A stretch of 64,000 nucleotides of DNA from Fremontodendron californicum (GCA_030761205.1 JAULJL010000032.1:10979134-11043133); one strand, 5' to 3'. Numbered from the stretch's first letter, positions 11,801 to 22,895 are shown. Program-made: numbers and translations. The notes: generated by a model not told the origin, from the sequence alone.

Positions 11801-13348
11801 ACTGCCATCTTGCCGTCCTCGCTGACAAATAAGGTGCTTCTAACATGTACTTGATCAGATCTAGCTTGGCGATCAACCACGTTGTGTGGTACAGTATGTA
11901 CTGTCTGAGTCTCCGAGCAGTCCAAGCTAAGGCACAGCACAGCTTTTCTACCGACGAATATTTCAACTCATAATCTGTGAACTTCTTGCTGAGGTAGTAA
12001 ACCGCCTGTTCTTTCTTTCCAGTCTCATCAAGCTGCCCAAAGCACAACCCATGGATCTCTCAAATACTGATAGATACAGTATCATCGGTTTATCCGGAAC
12101 GGGTGGCATTAATACTTGTGGGTTTGATAGATAATGCTTAACCTTTTCAAAAGCAATCTGACACCCTTCATCCCACTCTCCTGGATCACGTTTTCGACGT
12201 AACTTGAATATTGGATCGCATTTATCGGTTAACTGAGAAATAAACCGAGCAATGTAATTCAATCTCCCCAGAAAATCTCTTACTTCTTTTTGCGTACGTG
12301 GAGATGGCAAATTTTGGATGGCCTTCACTTTATCCGGATCAATCTCACTTCCCCTTTTGCTAACAACAAAACCCAACAATTTTTCCGAAGTAACTCCAAA
12401 AGTGCATTTTGCCGGGTTTAGCTTGAGTTGAAACTTTCTTAGTCTTTCAAAGAGTTTTCTAAGATTCGCAATATGCTCCTCTTCTCCTTGTGACTTTGCA
12501 ATCATATCATCAACATAAACCTTAATTCCCTTATGCATCATGTCATGAATTAAGGTCACCATGGCTCTCTGATACGTTGCCCTAGCTTCAACCCAAACGT
12601 CATTACCTTGTAGCAGAATGTTCCCCACATTGTAACAAATATGGTTTTCTCCATATCTTCCGGTGCCATCTTAATCTGATTATATCCCGAGAATCCATCC
12701 ATGAAAGAAAACAAGGAACTCTTTGCCATATTATCCACCAAAGTATCAATGTAAGACAAAGGGAAATTATCTTTGGGACTGGCTTTGTTCAAATCTCGGA
12801 AATCGACGCACATACGCACCTTGCCATCCTTCTTTGGTACTGGAACAATGTTTGCAACCCATTCCGGATATTTTTCCACCTCTAAGAATCCTGCATCAAA
12901 CTGCCTCTTCACCTCCTCTTTTACCTTTAACAGCATGTCTGGCCTCATTCTTCTCAACTTTTGCTAAATGGGCTTGCACTCCGGCCTTAAAGGGAGCTTA
13001 TGAACCACAATGTCTGGATCCAAACCCGGCATGTCTTGGTATGACCATGCAAATACATCTACATATTCTCGGAGTAAGGCTATGAGTTCACCTTTTATTG
13101 ACGATGACAATGTAGTGCCGATTTTAACCTCTTTTATCTCCTCACTACTTCCCAGATTCAACAATTCCAATAGCTCCTCATGAGGAAGTACTTGTTTCTC
13201 TTCTTGTTTTATTTTTCTTAATAAGTCCGGAGGTAGGCCATAATCCTCAATATCTTCGTCGGCCTCAAAATCACCCGTGCAAATGGGCCTCTCAAAATCA
13301 ATTTTAGAATTATTGGCAGGAAGGTCCTCATATTCCGCATCCGTGCAC
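11801..13348 (-). pseudogene. pol: Reverse transcriptase and RNase H of element A, copy 1
   Basis: RT copies the genomic RNA to cDNA. The N-terminal linker (CTDAEYEDL) starts right at the predicted splice acceptor. RT motifs follow: VPKKDGK, CVDFRDLN, FMDGFSGYNQI and the active-site YVDD, then an RNase H connection (PPVPDKPMILYLS). Breaks: TAG in frame after CKPI (12964-12966, shared with copy 2); a private 4-base deletion near 12587 shortly after the FGLK motif; a private 1-base deletion near 12040; and the RT-aRH frameshift shared with copy 2. The copy therefore cannot make RT. Confidence 0.9.
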
Positions 13349-13562
13349 CTGTAAATTGGTGGGGAAGAAACAATATAGGAAAACATATATACAATCGAAG
13401 CAAAATAAATAGCATAACTGAAAGAATATGGACACATCAATATGAAGGAAATGCATCATGTTTGTTATTTATTGGATGAAAAGTTTTAGACAAAAGCCCA
13501 TTACAAAAGAAATTCTTAATATCTTCGGGCAAAGATATTTAAGATTTGTTTAAAAGCATTAC
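13349..13562 (-). other. Predicted 214-nt intron between protease and RT, copy 1
   Basis: On the minus strand the donor is AAC|GTAATG (GT at 13562-13561) and the acceptor is ATTTACAG|GTGCAC (AG at 13350-13349), after a pyrimidine-rich stretch (gtttcttcccc). Without splicing the upstream frame hits a TAA one base after the donor GT. Splicing joins the two frames exactly in phase, entering CTDAEYEDL. Ogre elements are known to carry a partly spliced intron at this place. The site pair is identical in copy 2. Confidence 0.8.
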
Positions 13563-14806
13563 GTTGGAATAGACCTAAAAACTATGGGTAGCTCGGTGGC
13601 ACTCCAATTGGTCAGTCTATATCCTGGTGGACAAGGTCGCACCATCCAATTAGCATTCTCTCTTTCAATTCTTTCTTTCTCAGTCGTGCAGATCTCCACA
13701 TCATACATCTGCTCATCCCTATTCACCTGGAATCTCTCGAAGGCTTGCTCTACCATTACGAGCACATCATCAGACTTCTTTTCTTCGAACAGAGAACCGG
13801 CTGAGCGAAAGCTGTGAAGGATAGGTGGGAATGTCATAGGCTCCCATTCAATATCCATACCCGAAAGACGGGCCATCCTCATTTATCGGTTCCTTTCAAC
13901 TTGTTTCCTTTTCTCATGGGCCTTCGGAAGATACCCAAGGCCAAACCTGTCTTTCTTTCATATTACTTCTATTGCTCGGGCCATCCCCTGAAGATATTTC
14001 CCGAGACCTTTTCCAGCCCTGCAACCTTTTCCAATGGTAGTTCTTACCCCCAGCCTTGTATTCTTGGACAGCCTTGGTTTTGGAATTCTTCATCCTTCAG
14101 CGACGAAAACTGCATTTACGAATTCCAAAGACCGAAAGGAACATTCTACAGCATCTTCATTGGGTTCAACATAAGGAGATTCAGTAAATGTAGAGGCTAT
14201 CACGTCCTCTTCTCCTGATACAGTGACTAGACGCCCCTCTATTACAAATTTCAGCTTTTGGTGGAGAGACGAAGGTACAGCCCCTGCTGAATATATCCAC
14301 GGCCTTCCCAGCAGGCAATTATAGGATGGATTAATATCCATGACCTGAAAGTTCACTGTATAGGTACATGGGCCTATCTCTAGAGGAACCTCAATAGTTC
14401 CCATCATATCTCTCCTGGTACTATCAAAGGCTCGGACCACCGTGCAGCTTGGCAGCATATAAGAAATATCCACTGGCAATTTGGACAGGGTTGCCAAAGG
14501 CATCACGTTCAATGAAGAACCTTTGTCCAAAAGGACCCTTGGTAATATGTGCCATTTACAAGTGGTAGTTATATGGAGAGCTTTTGTTGACCCAATACCA
14601 TTGGGTGGTATCTCCTCATAGCTGAAATATATATGGTCGTCTGCCGTGATGTTTCCCACTAGCCTGTCCAATTTTTCTACCGATATATTGTTAGCCATGT
14701 ATGCCTGATTCAATACCCTTAATAGGGCATTTCTATGTGGCTCCGAGTTCAAAAGCAAAGATAAGATTGAAATTCTAGCTGGTTGACGTTGCAGTTGCTC
14801 AACCAC
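13563..14806 (-). pseudogene. pol: Protease and G-patch region of element A, copy 1
   Basis: An aspartic protease (retropepsin) that would cut the polyprotein. The region begins with the conserved block RISILSLLLNSEPHRNAL. The active-site segment is LLDKGSSLNVMP, with Lys where the family normally has Ser, Thr or a small residue after Asp, so activity is doubtful. Next come FQVMDINPSY and LLGRPWIYSAGAVP. Further on there is a G-patch-like glycine-rich segment (GKGLGKYLQGMARAI). Breaks: TGA at 14090-14092 (copy 2 has Arg CGA), TGA at 13958-13960 (shared) and TAA at 13883-13885 (copy 2 has Gln CAA). Positions 14792-14796 (cagtt) are the empty site of the solo LTR. Confidence 0.85.
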
Positions 14807-16168
14807 GCTATACTCACTATGTTTTATGAATTTTAAGAACTCGCAAGCTTCCTTCTCACCGACTCTTTTATTCTATTAAACGGGGCTAATCCCCTTTCTA
14901 TTTCTTTTGACAAATCCATCTCAATATGGATTGGTTCAGCTGCTTTCTTCCCCTTGTCCATTCCTCTATCTTTTCCTGTTAACCCTTGTTCAGCAGCCTC
15001 AGGAGTATAACACCTTCCACTTCGAGTTAAGTGCCTCACACCTGTGATATCTTGCTGACTCGAAGACCCAGGCATAACCATGTTGCAGTCGTATTTCCAT
15101 GGTGCAGCTTTGTTTTCCTTTTATGAAAAGGAAATAGGGAGATCAATGATTAACTTAGGCGCACTTTCCTCAATGATTGGCATGACTTTCTCCTCTGGTT
15201 CATCATAATAAATGATCAAGGGTCTTCCTATCCCGTAGCCAGCTGCATTTTCAATAACCTCTATTTCTTCCTCTGTCTCTTCGTAAAACTGGGCCTCCCC
15301 ACTATCCATCATTTTTTGGACTTTAACCAGGAAGTCCCTACAGTCCTGTATGACATGACCTCCACACTTATGGAACGGGAACCAATTCTGCACCCTTTTT
15401 GCTACCATTTTCAAACTGTCCGCATCTCCCACCATCCATGCCTTGACCATCTCGACCCATACTATCAACATTGGAGTCTTGACTTCCCTAACGACCCTCT
15501 TTACCCTTCTGACTTCCCTTGTCCATACTGCATTTACCCGATTCCCCGCATGATCTGGCAATGGGTTCCCCGCTATATTTGGCCCATTCTTTGCCCCAAA
15601 CTTCACAACTCCGGCATTGATCAAGCTTTGGACTTTCTTTTTAAAGGCCAAGCAGTCTTCAGTTGAATGTCCTTGAATTCCTGTGTGGTATGCGCAGTTA
15701 GTATTTGCATTGTACCACCTTGGATATGGAGGTGTCAGAGGTTTGAGGTACACAAAGGCAACAAGTTGACCCTGCAATAGTTTAGGATATAGCTCACCAT
15801 AGGTGGTAGGAATCGGATCAAATTGGGGTTTTTGATCATTTCTTGGTGAACGTTGGTCATTACGCCCGGCTCCCTGAGTGTTTGGGATAATGTTTCTGGG
15901 AAGGTTTATTTGTGGGGATATGCCAGTTGAAAATGGCTGTTGTGGTATATTGGTGTAAGGGAAGGGATTTTGGGTAAGGTGGTTCACATTGGGGTAATAA
16001 GGACTATACCTCGGGTAAGGTGTGTAAGGTGTAAAAGGTGCATAAGATGTGGTGAGAGTATAGGGCCTTGGTGGTGTATGTGGTGTGGGATGTACGTATG
16101 GGTATTGGTTGATACTAACTGGATGGGTCTCTTCTTTTTTCTTGGCAGGGAATACCTTTTTCTGAATA
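14807..16168 (-). pseudogene. gag: Gag (C-terminal part) of element A, copy 1, truncated
   Basis: Seen on the minus strand: a Pro/Tyr-rich linker (repeats of the type PYTP near 16000-16060), then a CxYHxGxxGHSxxDC zinc knuckle (CAYHTGIQGHSTEDC near 15640-15690), and a second Cys/His block (HKCGGHVIQDC, near 15340-15375). A basic tail reaches a frame break near 14833-14880, shared with copy 2. Capsid and all upstream parts are missing: the match to copy 2 ends at 16168 in mid-gag. Gag would form the capsid and bind RNA. Confidence 0.85.
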
Positions 16169-16169
16169 A
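16168..16169. other. Junction of the tandem duplication
   Basis: Left of this point the sequence equals 56686 and leftwards in copy 2. Right of it the sequence is MULE-related and has no counterpart in gag. Only a few bases of common sequence (aata) remain ambiguous at the joint. The remainder of gag, ORF1 and the 5' LTR does not reappear between here and 23685, so a simple insertion into gag does not explain the break. Confidence 0.8.
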
Positions 16170-16369
16170 ATAAATCCTAAAATGAAAATAAGCAACCTTT
16201 TTACCTGAACTTCAGAATCAGATTGTGTGGAACTTGAGATTGATAAGATTCTTGGGTTACAGATTGACTTGCATCTTCATTACTGTCAAACTGCAGTTGC
16301 ACATTTTTATTACAATATAGTCAACTCAGAAAAAACCATTATGATACAAAGTTTAAAGCTATTAAATAC

Positions 16370-19112
16370 TTACATTCTGTTTATTTTTTCTTTACATTTT
16401 CTAGAATTGTGGCCTACCGTGAAACATAGTTGACACCTCATTTTCCTACCTTTTCTTGACAAATTTGTACCACTGCATTCACCCTTCTCTCTAAGTCTGT
16501 TCTTTTTGGGTATTCCAGGTAGTTTTCTAGGCAGTTGTGGTTCAATATTGCCTATATTTGTAGCAGACCAAAATTTATCTCTAGCAACTGGTGGCAGCAC
16601 ACAACTATAGCATTTCTCATAAACTTCTTTCTTGTACACATGTGCGACATAGTCTTCAACCTTCTCCGTCCTAAATAAGATAACACATATAACATATGGG
16701 CAGGGTATTCCAGTAAGATCCCAAAACCTGTATGTGCATTTTCTTCCATTTGTGTCAACCACAAATCTATCCCTATGACATTGCACCTCGTATCCCTCTG
16801 CACCATTCCATGCAACGTGAAAAAAAAGCACTAAGTTCCTTCAGCTCTTCAACTTTCCCACAAATTTTGGGACAAATTACTTTTGTCCACTTCAGACAAA
16901 CACTCTTATTATTCACAATTCTTTGCATAACATAATGCCTAATTTCCTCAAACATTGAAATTATGGACATATGTCTAGCATAGATAATCCTAGCATTAAA
17001 TGCCTCAGCTATGTTATTATCTACCATATCAAATAAACATCTAGTGCTAAAAAATGCCTTACTCCAGTGTCTTGGATTTTTCCTTATCATATCCACTAGT
17101 GTTGTTCCATTCATGTCACCAAGTTCAGTTGCCTTCTTCCTAAATTCAGCCTCTGTTGTTGCTTTACTGCACATCCAGAATTGCTTGTGCAGGTCTGAGG
17201 TTCTATGACTTTTCTTCCAAATTGCAAACCAATGTCTGGCACAGAATCTATGCTTAGTTTTTGGAACCACACTACTTACAGCATCACATAAACCCTGCAG
17301 AATAAATACATAGTCATCATTAAATCTCAAACCAGTTTAGCATTACTAAAAAACAAAGAAAGAAAAGGAAACACATACCTTCTGCATGTCACTCATGATA
17401 GTGAATCTCTCACCATCCAGCATCTGAAGATCCCTTTTCAAATTTTCTAGAACCCATCCCCATGAATACTTATTCTCTACCTCTACCAATGCCCATGCAA
17501 CAGGATACATTTGATTATTGGCATCTCTTCCAACCGCAACTAACAGTTCACCTTTCAATGGTCCCTTGAGAAAACAACGATCTAAATAAACAAAAGGCCT
17601 ACAATAATTGACAAACCCTTCCTGCAGTGCACTAAAACAAACATAAAACCTTAAAAATCTAGGCTTATGTATTGGAGTATGTCTTTCAACCATCAAATCT
17701 ACATTCCCATGTTCATCTGCCTCCCTCAAAGCATTAGCATAGTCAAATAGTCTTTTAAACTCATAATGATACCTACCAGTAATCCATTCTTGAGCTATAA
17801 TCCTAGCTCTCCCACATACACCCATAGAGATATCAACTTTCAACTCCTTTTTGGAAAGTCTTACCATCTCAACCAACTTCATATCAGGCATTATCCTAAG
17901 CTTAGGAAGAAAATGTTCTACTAGGAACTTATAATTTGCCCTTGAGTTCTTGAATGTAAATGTGCAGTTATGCTCATTCCTTAATGTTTTTATCTTAAAC
18001 AAACCATCTTGATTATCCACTCCAGCAAAAATTACAAATGGACAACCCTCACCATTGCAAATAACCCTTGTTCTCTTCTTCTCATTCCTAAGCAGCTTAA
18101 AATCAAATCTTTTAGCAGTTGCATACTTGTTCAATGCATCCTTGAATTGTCTTGGACCTTCAAAAATCAAACCAAGCTTAAATCTAGGCACCAGATCCGA
18201 AGCGTCAAAATAACTCTTCTTACTATTCTTACATACCACCTCTCCATCCTCATCACTCTCATAACTGCCTAAATCAGAAGAACCTATGTAATCAGTTTCA
18301 CTCCCATCTTCAGTATTCTTCCCTACCCCACTAGACTCACCTAGATTTGTTTTCTTCAAAGCTACCCTTCTTTTCTTGCCCTCTTAGACTAGACCCTCAA
18401 ACTCCAACTCAGGTGGGATTTCAATATGTTTCAGATTTATGTCTTGTTTTTTCTCTTTAAACTTTCTAAAATGTCTACTAATCTGTTCTATCTCTTCATC
18501 CTCTTTATCTAACACCCATTCAAAATCCCCTAAGATCTCATTATCACTATCTTCAAAGTTACCCTCACAACCATCAACGTCTACTTCCTCATCTTCACTG
18601 TTATTGCCAGGAGACCCACCAAAGTTAATATCATCTAACCCCTCATTACTGCCACCCACGTTTGAAGTGGTTTTTACATTATTGTCCTTATGAGAACTAG
18701 TTTGCATATTACACTCACTAACTTCTACATTGTTATTTTGTTCCCCTCCCTGGTTATTTTCCTTACATGGCAATCCAATAAGATCCTCAACCACCTCTGG
18801 AACATCAAACCCATGTTCCACATAAACATGTATCTCTCCCTCTACCCTCATATGTCCTATCATTCTTAAAAAATAGGCATTATCATAACACAACACTAAC
18901 CTTTCATCAAACTCGGAACCTGGTGTTAAATAATAAAAACTTTTAATAGACCCATATCCTGCTTCTCCAACCATATCACACAATATCCCATATCATACCA
19001 CATCAGGGTCAACATCCCATACATCAACATCCCCACCAACATAAGGTAATTTTGGATTTTCCACAAAAGTTCTGCCAAAATGCATGTGTAAAGGCAACAT
19101 TATAAAAGCCAT
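16370..19112 (-). pseudogene. mudrA-like transposase (decayed, two exons)
   Basis: It would catalyse cut-and-paste of the MULE. Order from the N-terminus: a PLHMHFG...YVGGDVDVWDVD block (start ATG at 19112, after a possible acceptor ATGCAG); an acidic linker (18440-18620); the MuDR DNA-binding region (KRFDFKLLRNEKKRTRVIC); and the MULE DDE domain. Catalytic residues visible: D in YLDRCFLKG, D in IMSDMQK just before the intron, the CARH (CX2H) motif, and E in NNIAEAFN. C-terminal are a SWIM-type finger and a CCHC knuckle (CQLCFTVGHNSRKC). Breaks: TGA 18993-18995, TAA 18384-18386 and a frameshift in a run of eight T near 16825. The SWIM finger has Tyr at two of four metal ligands. Confidence 0.88.
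17295..17378 (-). other. Intron (84 nt) in the MULE transposase
   Basis: Minus-strand donor CAGAAG|GTATGTG and acceptor TTCTGCAG|GGTTTATG. Removing it joins the SDMQK block in phase to GLCDAV, the usual order in mudrA-like proteins. The intron is T-rich as in plants. Confidence 0.87.
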
Positions 19113-19779
19113 TTTTATACTGCATGATGACAATAATAATAAAAATATATTAAACCTATTAAATGACAAAAGGACAAAGGACTGATGAAACATAAAGAAA
19201 ACTGAAAAAGGTTGATATAAGATGCTCATCTTGGAAACCAACCCTAAAGCCAACAACAGCTAATAAAAAAATTATTTAATAACACATTCAAAATGTACAC
19301 AAACTAAGCAAGAACGATAACATTTCAAATAAACAAGTTTGACAAGAAATACAAAAAAGTTTAATACATTATATACTGTAAAAAAACAAAAAGCAGCATT
19401 TCTCAAAAAGCAAGAAGTTCAAACAAACATATGTACTTACCAAGATCCCACGAATTTCACTTTTCAAAAACCCACTTCAGTTGTTGACGATTCCCACCAG
19501 ATTCTCCTAGTGCCGATGATAACAACACAATCGATTTACTTGACCCAATCGATTTACTGACTATTTCGAATCAACTTTGCATTTTCATTGTTAGATATTC
19601 GGGGTTGTTTCAATTTCAAAATTTGGGAATTTTTTGATTTTTTTTTCTCAGAGGATTGTTTTTTTTTTCAAAAGGGTTAATAAAATTGTTTAGGGTTTAA
19701 TTTTGGCTTTTTTACATTGGAAACGTGGGAAAATATGGTGAGGACCTCTTAATATGACATGGAATTAATATACACGTGT

Positions 19780-19938
19780 CACGTCAGGATTGGATAAAAG
19801 CCATGAAATTTAAAAAATTTCACGGTGTTAATGACAAGTACTATATTAAATATTGAAATAGACATTTTTAAAGTACAGGGATCACAATAGAATATTTGAT
19901 AAACTTCAGGGGCTATTGGGGTCATTATTCATTTCTTA
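19780..19938. repeat. Probable right terminal inverted repeat of the MULE
   Basis: Contains acacgtgtcacgtcaggatt, ttaaaaaatttcacggtgtt and aaacttcaggggctattggg, wording typical of long MULE termini. The partner repeat is absent from the left side. The outer border near 19938 is approximate, and no 9-bp target duplication could be checked. Confidence 0.5.
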
Positions 19939-21801
19939 AATTAAGGGTCTACTAACCTCTTATTGGCCAAGAATGCCACCTCAATTATTCTTGTCTCCTA
20001 TCACTACAAAATATCTTAAGCCACTTGTCATGATCATGTAGCTTACTAACAAAATAGCTTCCTATTTGGCATTTTTACTCCACTTGGCATGATCATATAG
20101 CCTTCACATGGCCTTCACATGGCTTTACAATTAAAAAGCCTCCTAATGGCCAAAAATGCCACATAGGCAAGTAATGGAGAATCTTGTCCTCTCTTAAAAA
20201 TGTCATCTTTCTACTTCAACTTAGCTATTGGATCAAGTTGATCAAAAGTTCCCCTCCCTATTTCCATGCCGGCCGAAAATAGCCTGGAATATTCCAGACC
20301 ATTCCTCTTTTTTATTTGCAAATTGGCGATAAAATTACATTTTGGCCCCCAAACTTGATATATTTGCAAATGGACCCCAATTTCAAATTTTTTTTTTCAA
20401 CCCATCCCATCCAATATAAAACTCAGTTATGGAGGTTTTCATAATTTTTCGAACACGTTTTCCATTTTCCAGAATTTTTCTCTAAAATTGCGGATTGTCC
20501 CCTCGAACTTTGCTTATTTTCATTTGAGCCCCATTTTTGGATTTTTCTTCTCCAATCCATCCTATCCAATATAAAACTCATTTTTGGAAGTTTTCATAAT
20601 TTTTTGAGCTCGAATTCTGTTTTTCCCGAAATTTTTTCCTAAAATTGCAGATTAGTCCCCCGAATTTAGCTTATTTACATTTTGACCCCAATTATGATTT
20701 TTTCTTCTCATTTCCTTCTTTCCATCCTAAAACTTAATTTCGAAAGGTTTTGCAATTTTCCGAGCTCGGATTCTATTTTTCTTGAATTTTTCAAAATTGT
20801 CCTTTAACCCCTGAAACCTCGGTTTTACTCGAAATGGGCCAATCTTCCAGATTTTATTTTTCCATTACCTTTGTCATATATTGAATTGGAGTTGGACAGG
20901 TTTTGCCCAATTTTTACATCTGAATTCCTCTCTGATTTAGTTTTTCCTTTTTCCTCAAAATTGAGAATTTTCTTGATTTTCCAATTTCTCCTCCAATCGA
21001 CTCGTCCTTTAGATCCACTTCAAATTGAAACTTGGGGTATCTTTATTTATTTATTATTTATCAACTAGACACTTCAATTTTATCAAATTGGACCATCTCC
21101 GTAGTTTTTCCCAAATTTATGATTTTTCCATTTATAAACTAAATCTTTTTTTTCTCTTCGAATTGATTCCTCCTTCAACTCCACTTCAAATTGGACTTCC
21201 AATATCTTTATTTATTGATCTTATTTCATTTTGAACCTTCAATTTTATCCAATTTGATCATTTATACACTTTTTCCCAAATTTGCAAAATTTATCGTTTT
21301 TCCCAAAATGGCAATTTTCGATTTTGTCCAATTCTTCTTCCGATTGATTCCTCTTGGTGAAATTGGACCTTGAGATATTTTTTTGTATTGATTATCCTTC
21401 AATTTGAGGTTTCAATTTTATTCAATTTGATCGTTTACGCACTTTTTCCCAAATTTGAAAATTCCATGCTTTTTCCTACGTTGAATTTTGCCATTTGTCT
21501 TTTCACTTTCAATTTTCCTCTCTATCTTCAATTGTAGATCTTCGATTATCAAGATTTCTTCACCATTGTTCAAATCACCTTCAAATCTTGATTTTCCCTG
21601 AAAGTTGACTTTTTCAGTGGTTGACTTTTTGAGGTTGACTTTTTGGAGTTGACTTTTTTGGATTGACTTTTTTATGTTTACCTCCGAATCAAAGTCTTGG
21701 AGACCCATCTATGGAACGAGGGAAGATTCTTCGTATTCCGAGAAGTTGAAGAAATAACTTAGCTTGTTTAGGGAGCCTGGAAAAAATTAGGTATCTAAAC
21801 A
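19939..21801 (-). mobile_element. Degenerate Ogre-like LTR (start portion)
   Basis: Read on the minus strand it starts TGTTTAGATACCTAATTTTT, a decayed form of the LTR start of elements A and B. It keeps the TTGAC cluster, the line about bases tcttggagacccatct (A: cctcggagtaccacct) and three to four diverged tandem units (20340-20800) like those in LTR A. The LTR end is missing on the left, where the MULE terminus begins. It is older than A and B. No coding sequence. Confidence 0.72.
21604..21667 (+). promoter_or_regulatory. TTGAC cluster in the relic LTR
   Basis: Five ttgact boxes spaced 13-16 bases, in the same LTR position as in element A. They remain recognisable although the surrounding LTR is strongly diverged. 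Confidence 0.5.
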
Positions 21802-22445
21802 AATTATCAAGACTCCCATGATTTAAAAAAAAATGTGTGGGGTCAAACAAACCAGGTAAAGTTTGATCATTTGGCATTTGAAAACAATTTGTTTAAAATT
21901 TTGTCTTCGGCATCCGAATGTCCCGGGAGGGCATCTGAATACCTCATCAAAACACTGCAATTTTGTGAACTTCATAGGGCATTCGAATACTCGTAGAGTC
22001 GTAGATATGTATTCGAATGCCTTACAATTTTTGTTACAACTTATAGGGTATTCGATTGCCTTATATTGTTTCAACAAATGCTTGAGGTATTCGAATACCA
22101 AAGGTTGGGCATCCGAATGCCCTTATGCAAAAACACATTTTTATATCAAACTTTCCTAGGACATTAGAATGCCTAAAACGAACATTCGAATCCCATTTCT
22201 GGAAATTCGAAAGTTACGCTTTCAATCTTATTTTCATCAAAATTCAAAATTTCTAAAACCGAACCTAGGATCCAACAAATTCAAAATTGTTATACTACGC
22301 AAGTTTTATGGTCTTATACATGTTTGTATAATAATCCATGGAATCCAGACGTTTTTAAGTGGATTAAAGCATTTCACAAGAAAAATCAATTTGACAAGTT
22401 CATGTACATGTTCTTAAATATGTAAACCAAAAATCAAAAACTTTT
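21802..22445 (-). mobile_element. Copia leader remnant with palindromic boxes
   Basis: Lies directly downstream (on the minus strand) of the copia PBS, so it is probably the start of that element's internal region. No gag or pol is readable. Between 21909 and 22195 there are about nine boxes near the palindrome GGCATTCGAATGCC (for example gggcatccgaatgccc at 22108), at irregular spacing of 23-51 bases. Confidence 0.5.
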
Positions 22446-22458
22446 GGCTCTGATACTA
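22446..22458 (-). other. Primer-binding site, tRNA-Met type
   Basis: Minus strand TAGTATCAGAGCC, one change from the usual TGGTATCAGAGCC of plant copia elements. It sits one base from the LTR end. Confidence 0.75.
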
Positions 22459-22459
22459 A

Positions 22460-22895
22460 TGAAGATTATAACATATATAATTTATAACAAATGCGAAATT
22501 AAAATAAGGAATTTACAAGATTGTTTGATGCGAAAGTCGTTTTTATTCACTAGTCGAATACAAATCATAAACTAAAGTGGTCTATTTATCTCAGCTTAAA
22601 TCCTTCAAGAATTACAGAGAGTATTTTGAGTATTGTTTCCTTTTGTTTTAGAGAAAAACTTATTTTCTCTTTTCTTTTAGTTTTTGGCCGAATGAAAAGT
22701 TATCATAAAAACTTATTTTCTCTTTTCTTTTATACTTGTTAACTAACCTTTAGCAGTTAACATTTTGAATGTACAAGCTGGTTATCCCATCAACCTAAAA
22801 ATAGGATAGATGGCAACATACAAACTGTCTTGGGCAACTTTATTTTGTTCCATGTTGGATTGGATTGTGCTCATTATAGGCGTTCGATTCCAACA
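22460..22895 (-). mobile_element. Ty1/copia 5' LTR relic, 436 bp
   Basis: Minus strand starts TGTTGGAATCGAACGCC and ends AATCTTCA next to the PBS. It has the TG...CA ends and size typical of copia LTRs. A short direct repeat (aaaacttattttctcttttc) occurs twice near 22665-22735. The second LTR and the coding region are not in the window, so the element is broken. Confidence 0.75.

Larger units (their letters stand above)
1..16168. repeat. Tandem segmental duplication, copy 1 (right part)
   Basis: This stretch matches 23685-56686 base for base apart from scattered substitutions, small indels, a 1-kb LTR deletion and two later insertions in copy 2. The match includes about 2.2 kb of flank beyond the 3' LTR, so it is a duplication of a genomic segment and not two separate element insertions. 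The left end lies outside the window. The right end is sharp: both copies read tctgaata, then diverge completely (copy 1 to MULE sequence, copy 2 on into gag). By eye the copies differ by only about 1-2 percent, less than the two LTRs of element A differ from each other. Confidence 0.88.
16169..19938 (-). mobile_element. Mutator-like element (MULE), left-truncated
   Basis: A class II DNA transposon holding a mudrA-type transposase on the minus strand. The right end (about 19780-19938) has typical MULE terminal sequence (aaacttcaggggctattgggg). No inverted copy of it is found on the left side down to 16169, so one terminus is missing, which fits truncation by the duplication junction. The 257 bases from 19250 to about 19506 upstream of the first coding ATG and the AT-rich part to 19780 hold no other recognisable feature. 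Confidence 0.75.

Noticed and set aside
15316..15666. Open frames on the plus strand across gag and pol (for example 15316-15666, 12723-13085, 13814-14218)
   Set aside because: They are shadows opposite conserved gag-pol domains, present in both copies only because the DNA is duplicated. No known domain.
18009..18693. Plus-strand open frames across the MULE
   Set aside because: Antisense shadows of the transposase; Ser-rich content mirrors the acidic linker.
16169..19938. MULE as a simple insertion into gag of copy 1
   Set aside because: The right part of gag, ORF1 and the 5' LTR do not resume after it, the left terminal repeat is missing, and flank and 3' LTR recur at 23685. A duplication junction explains all of this better.
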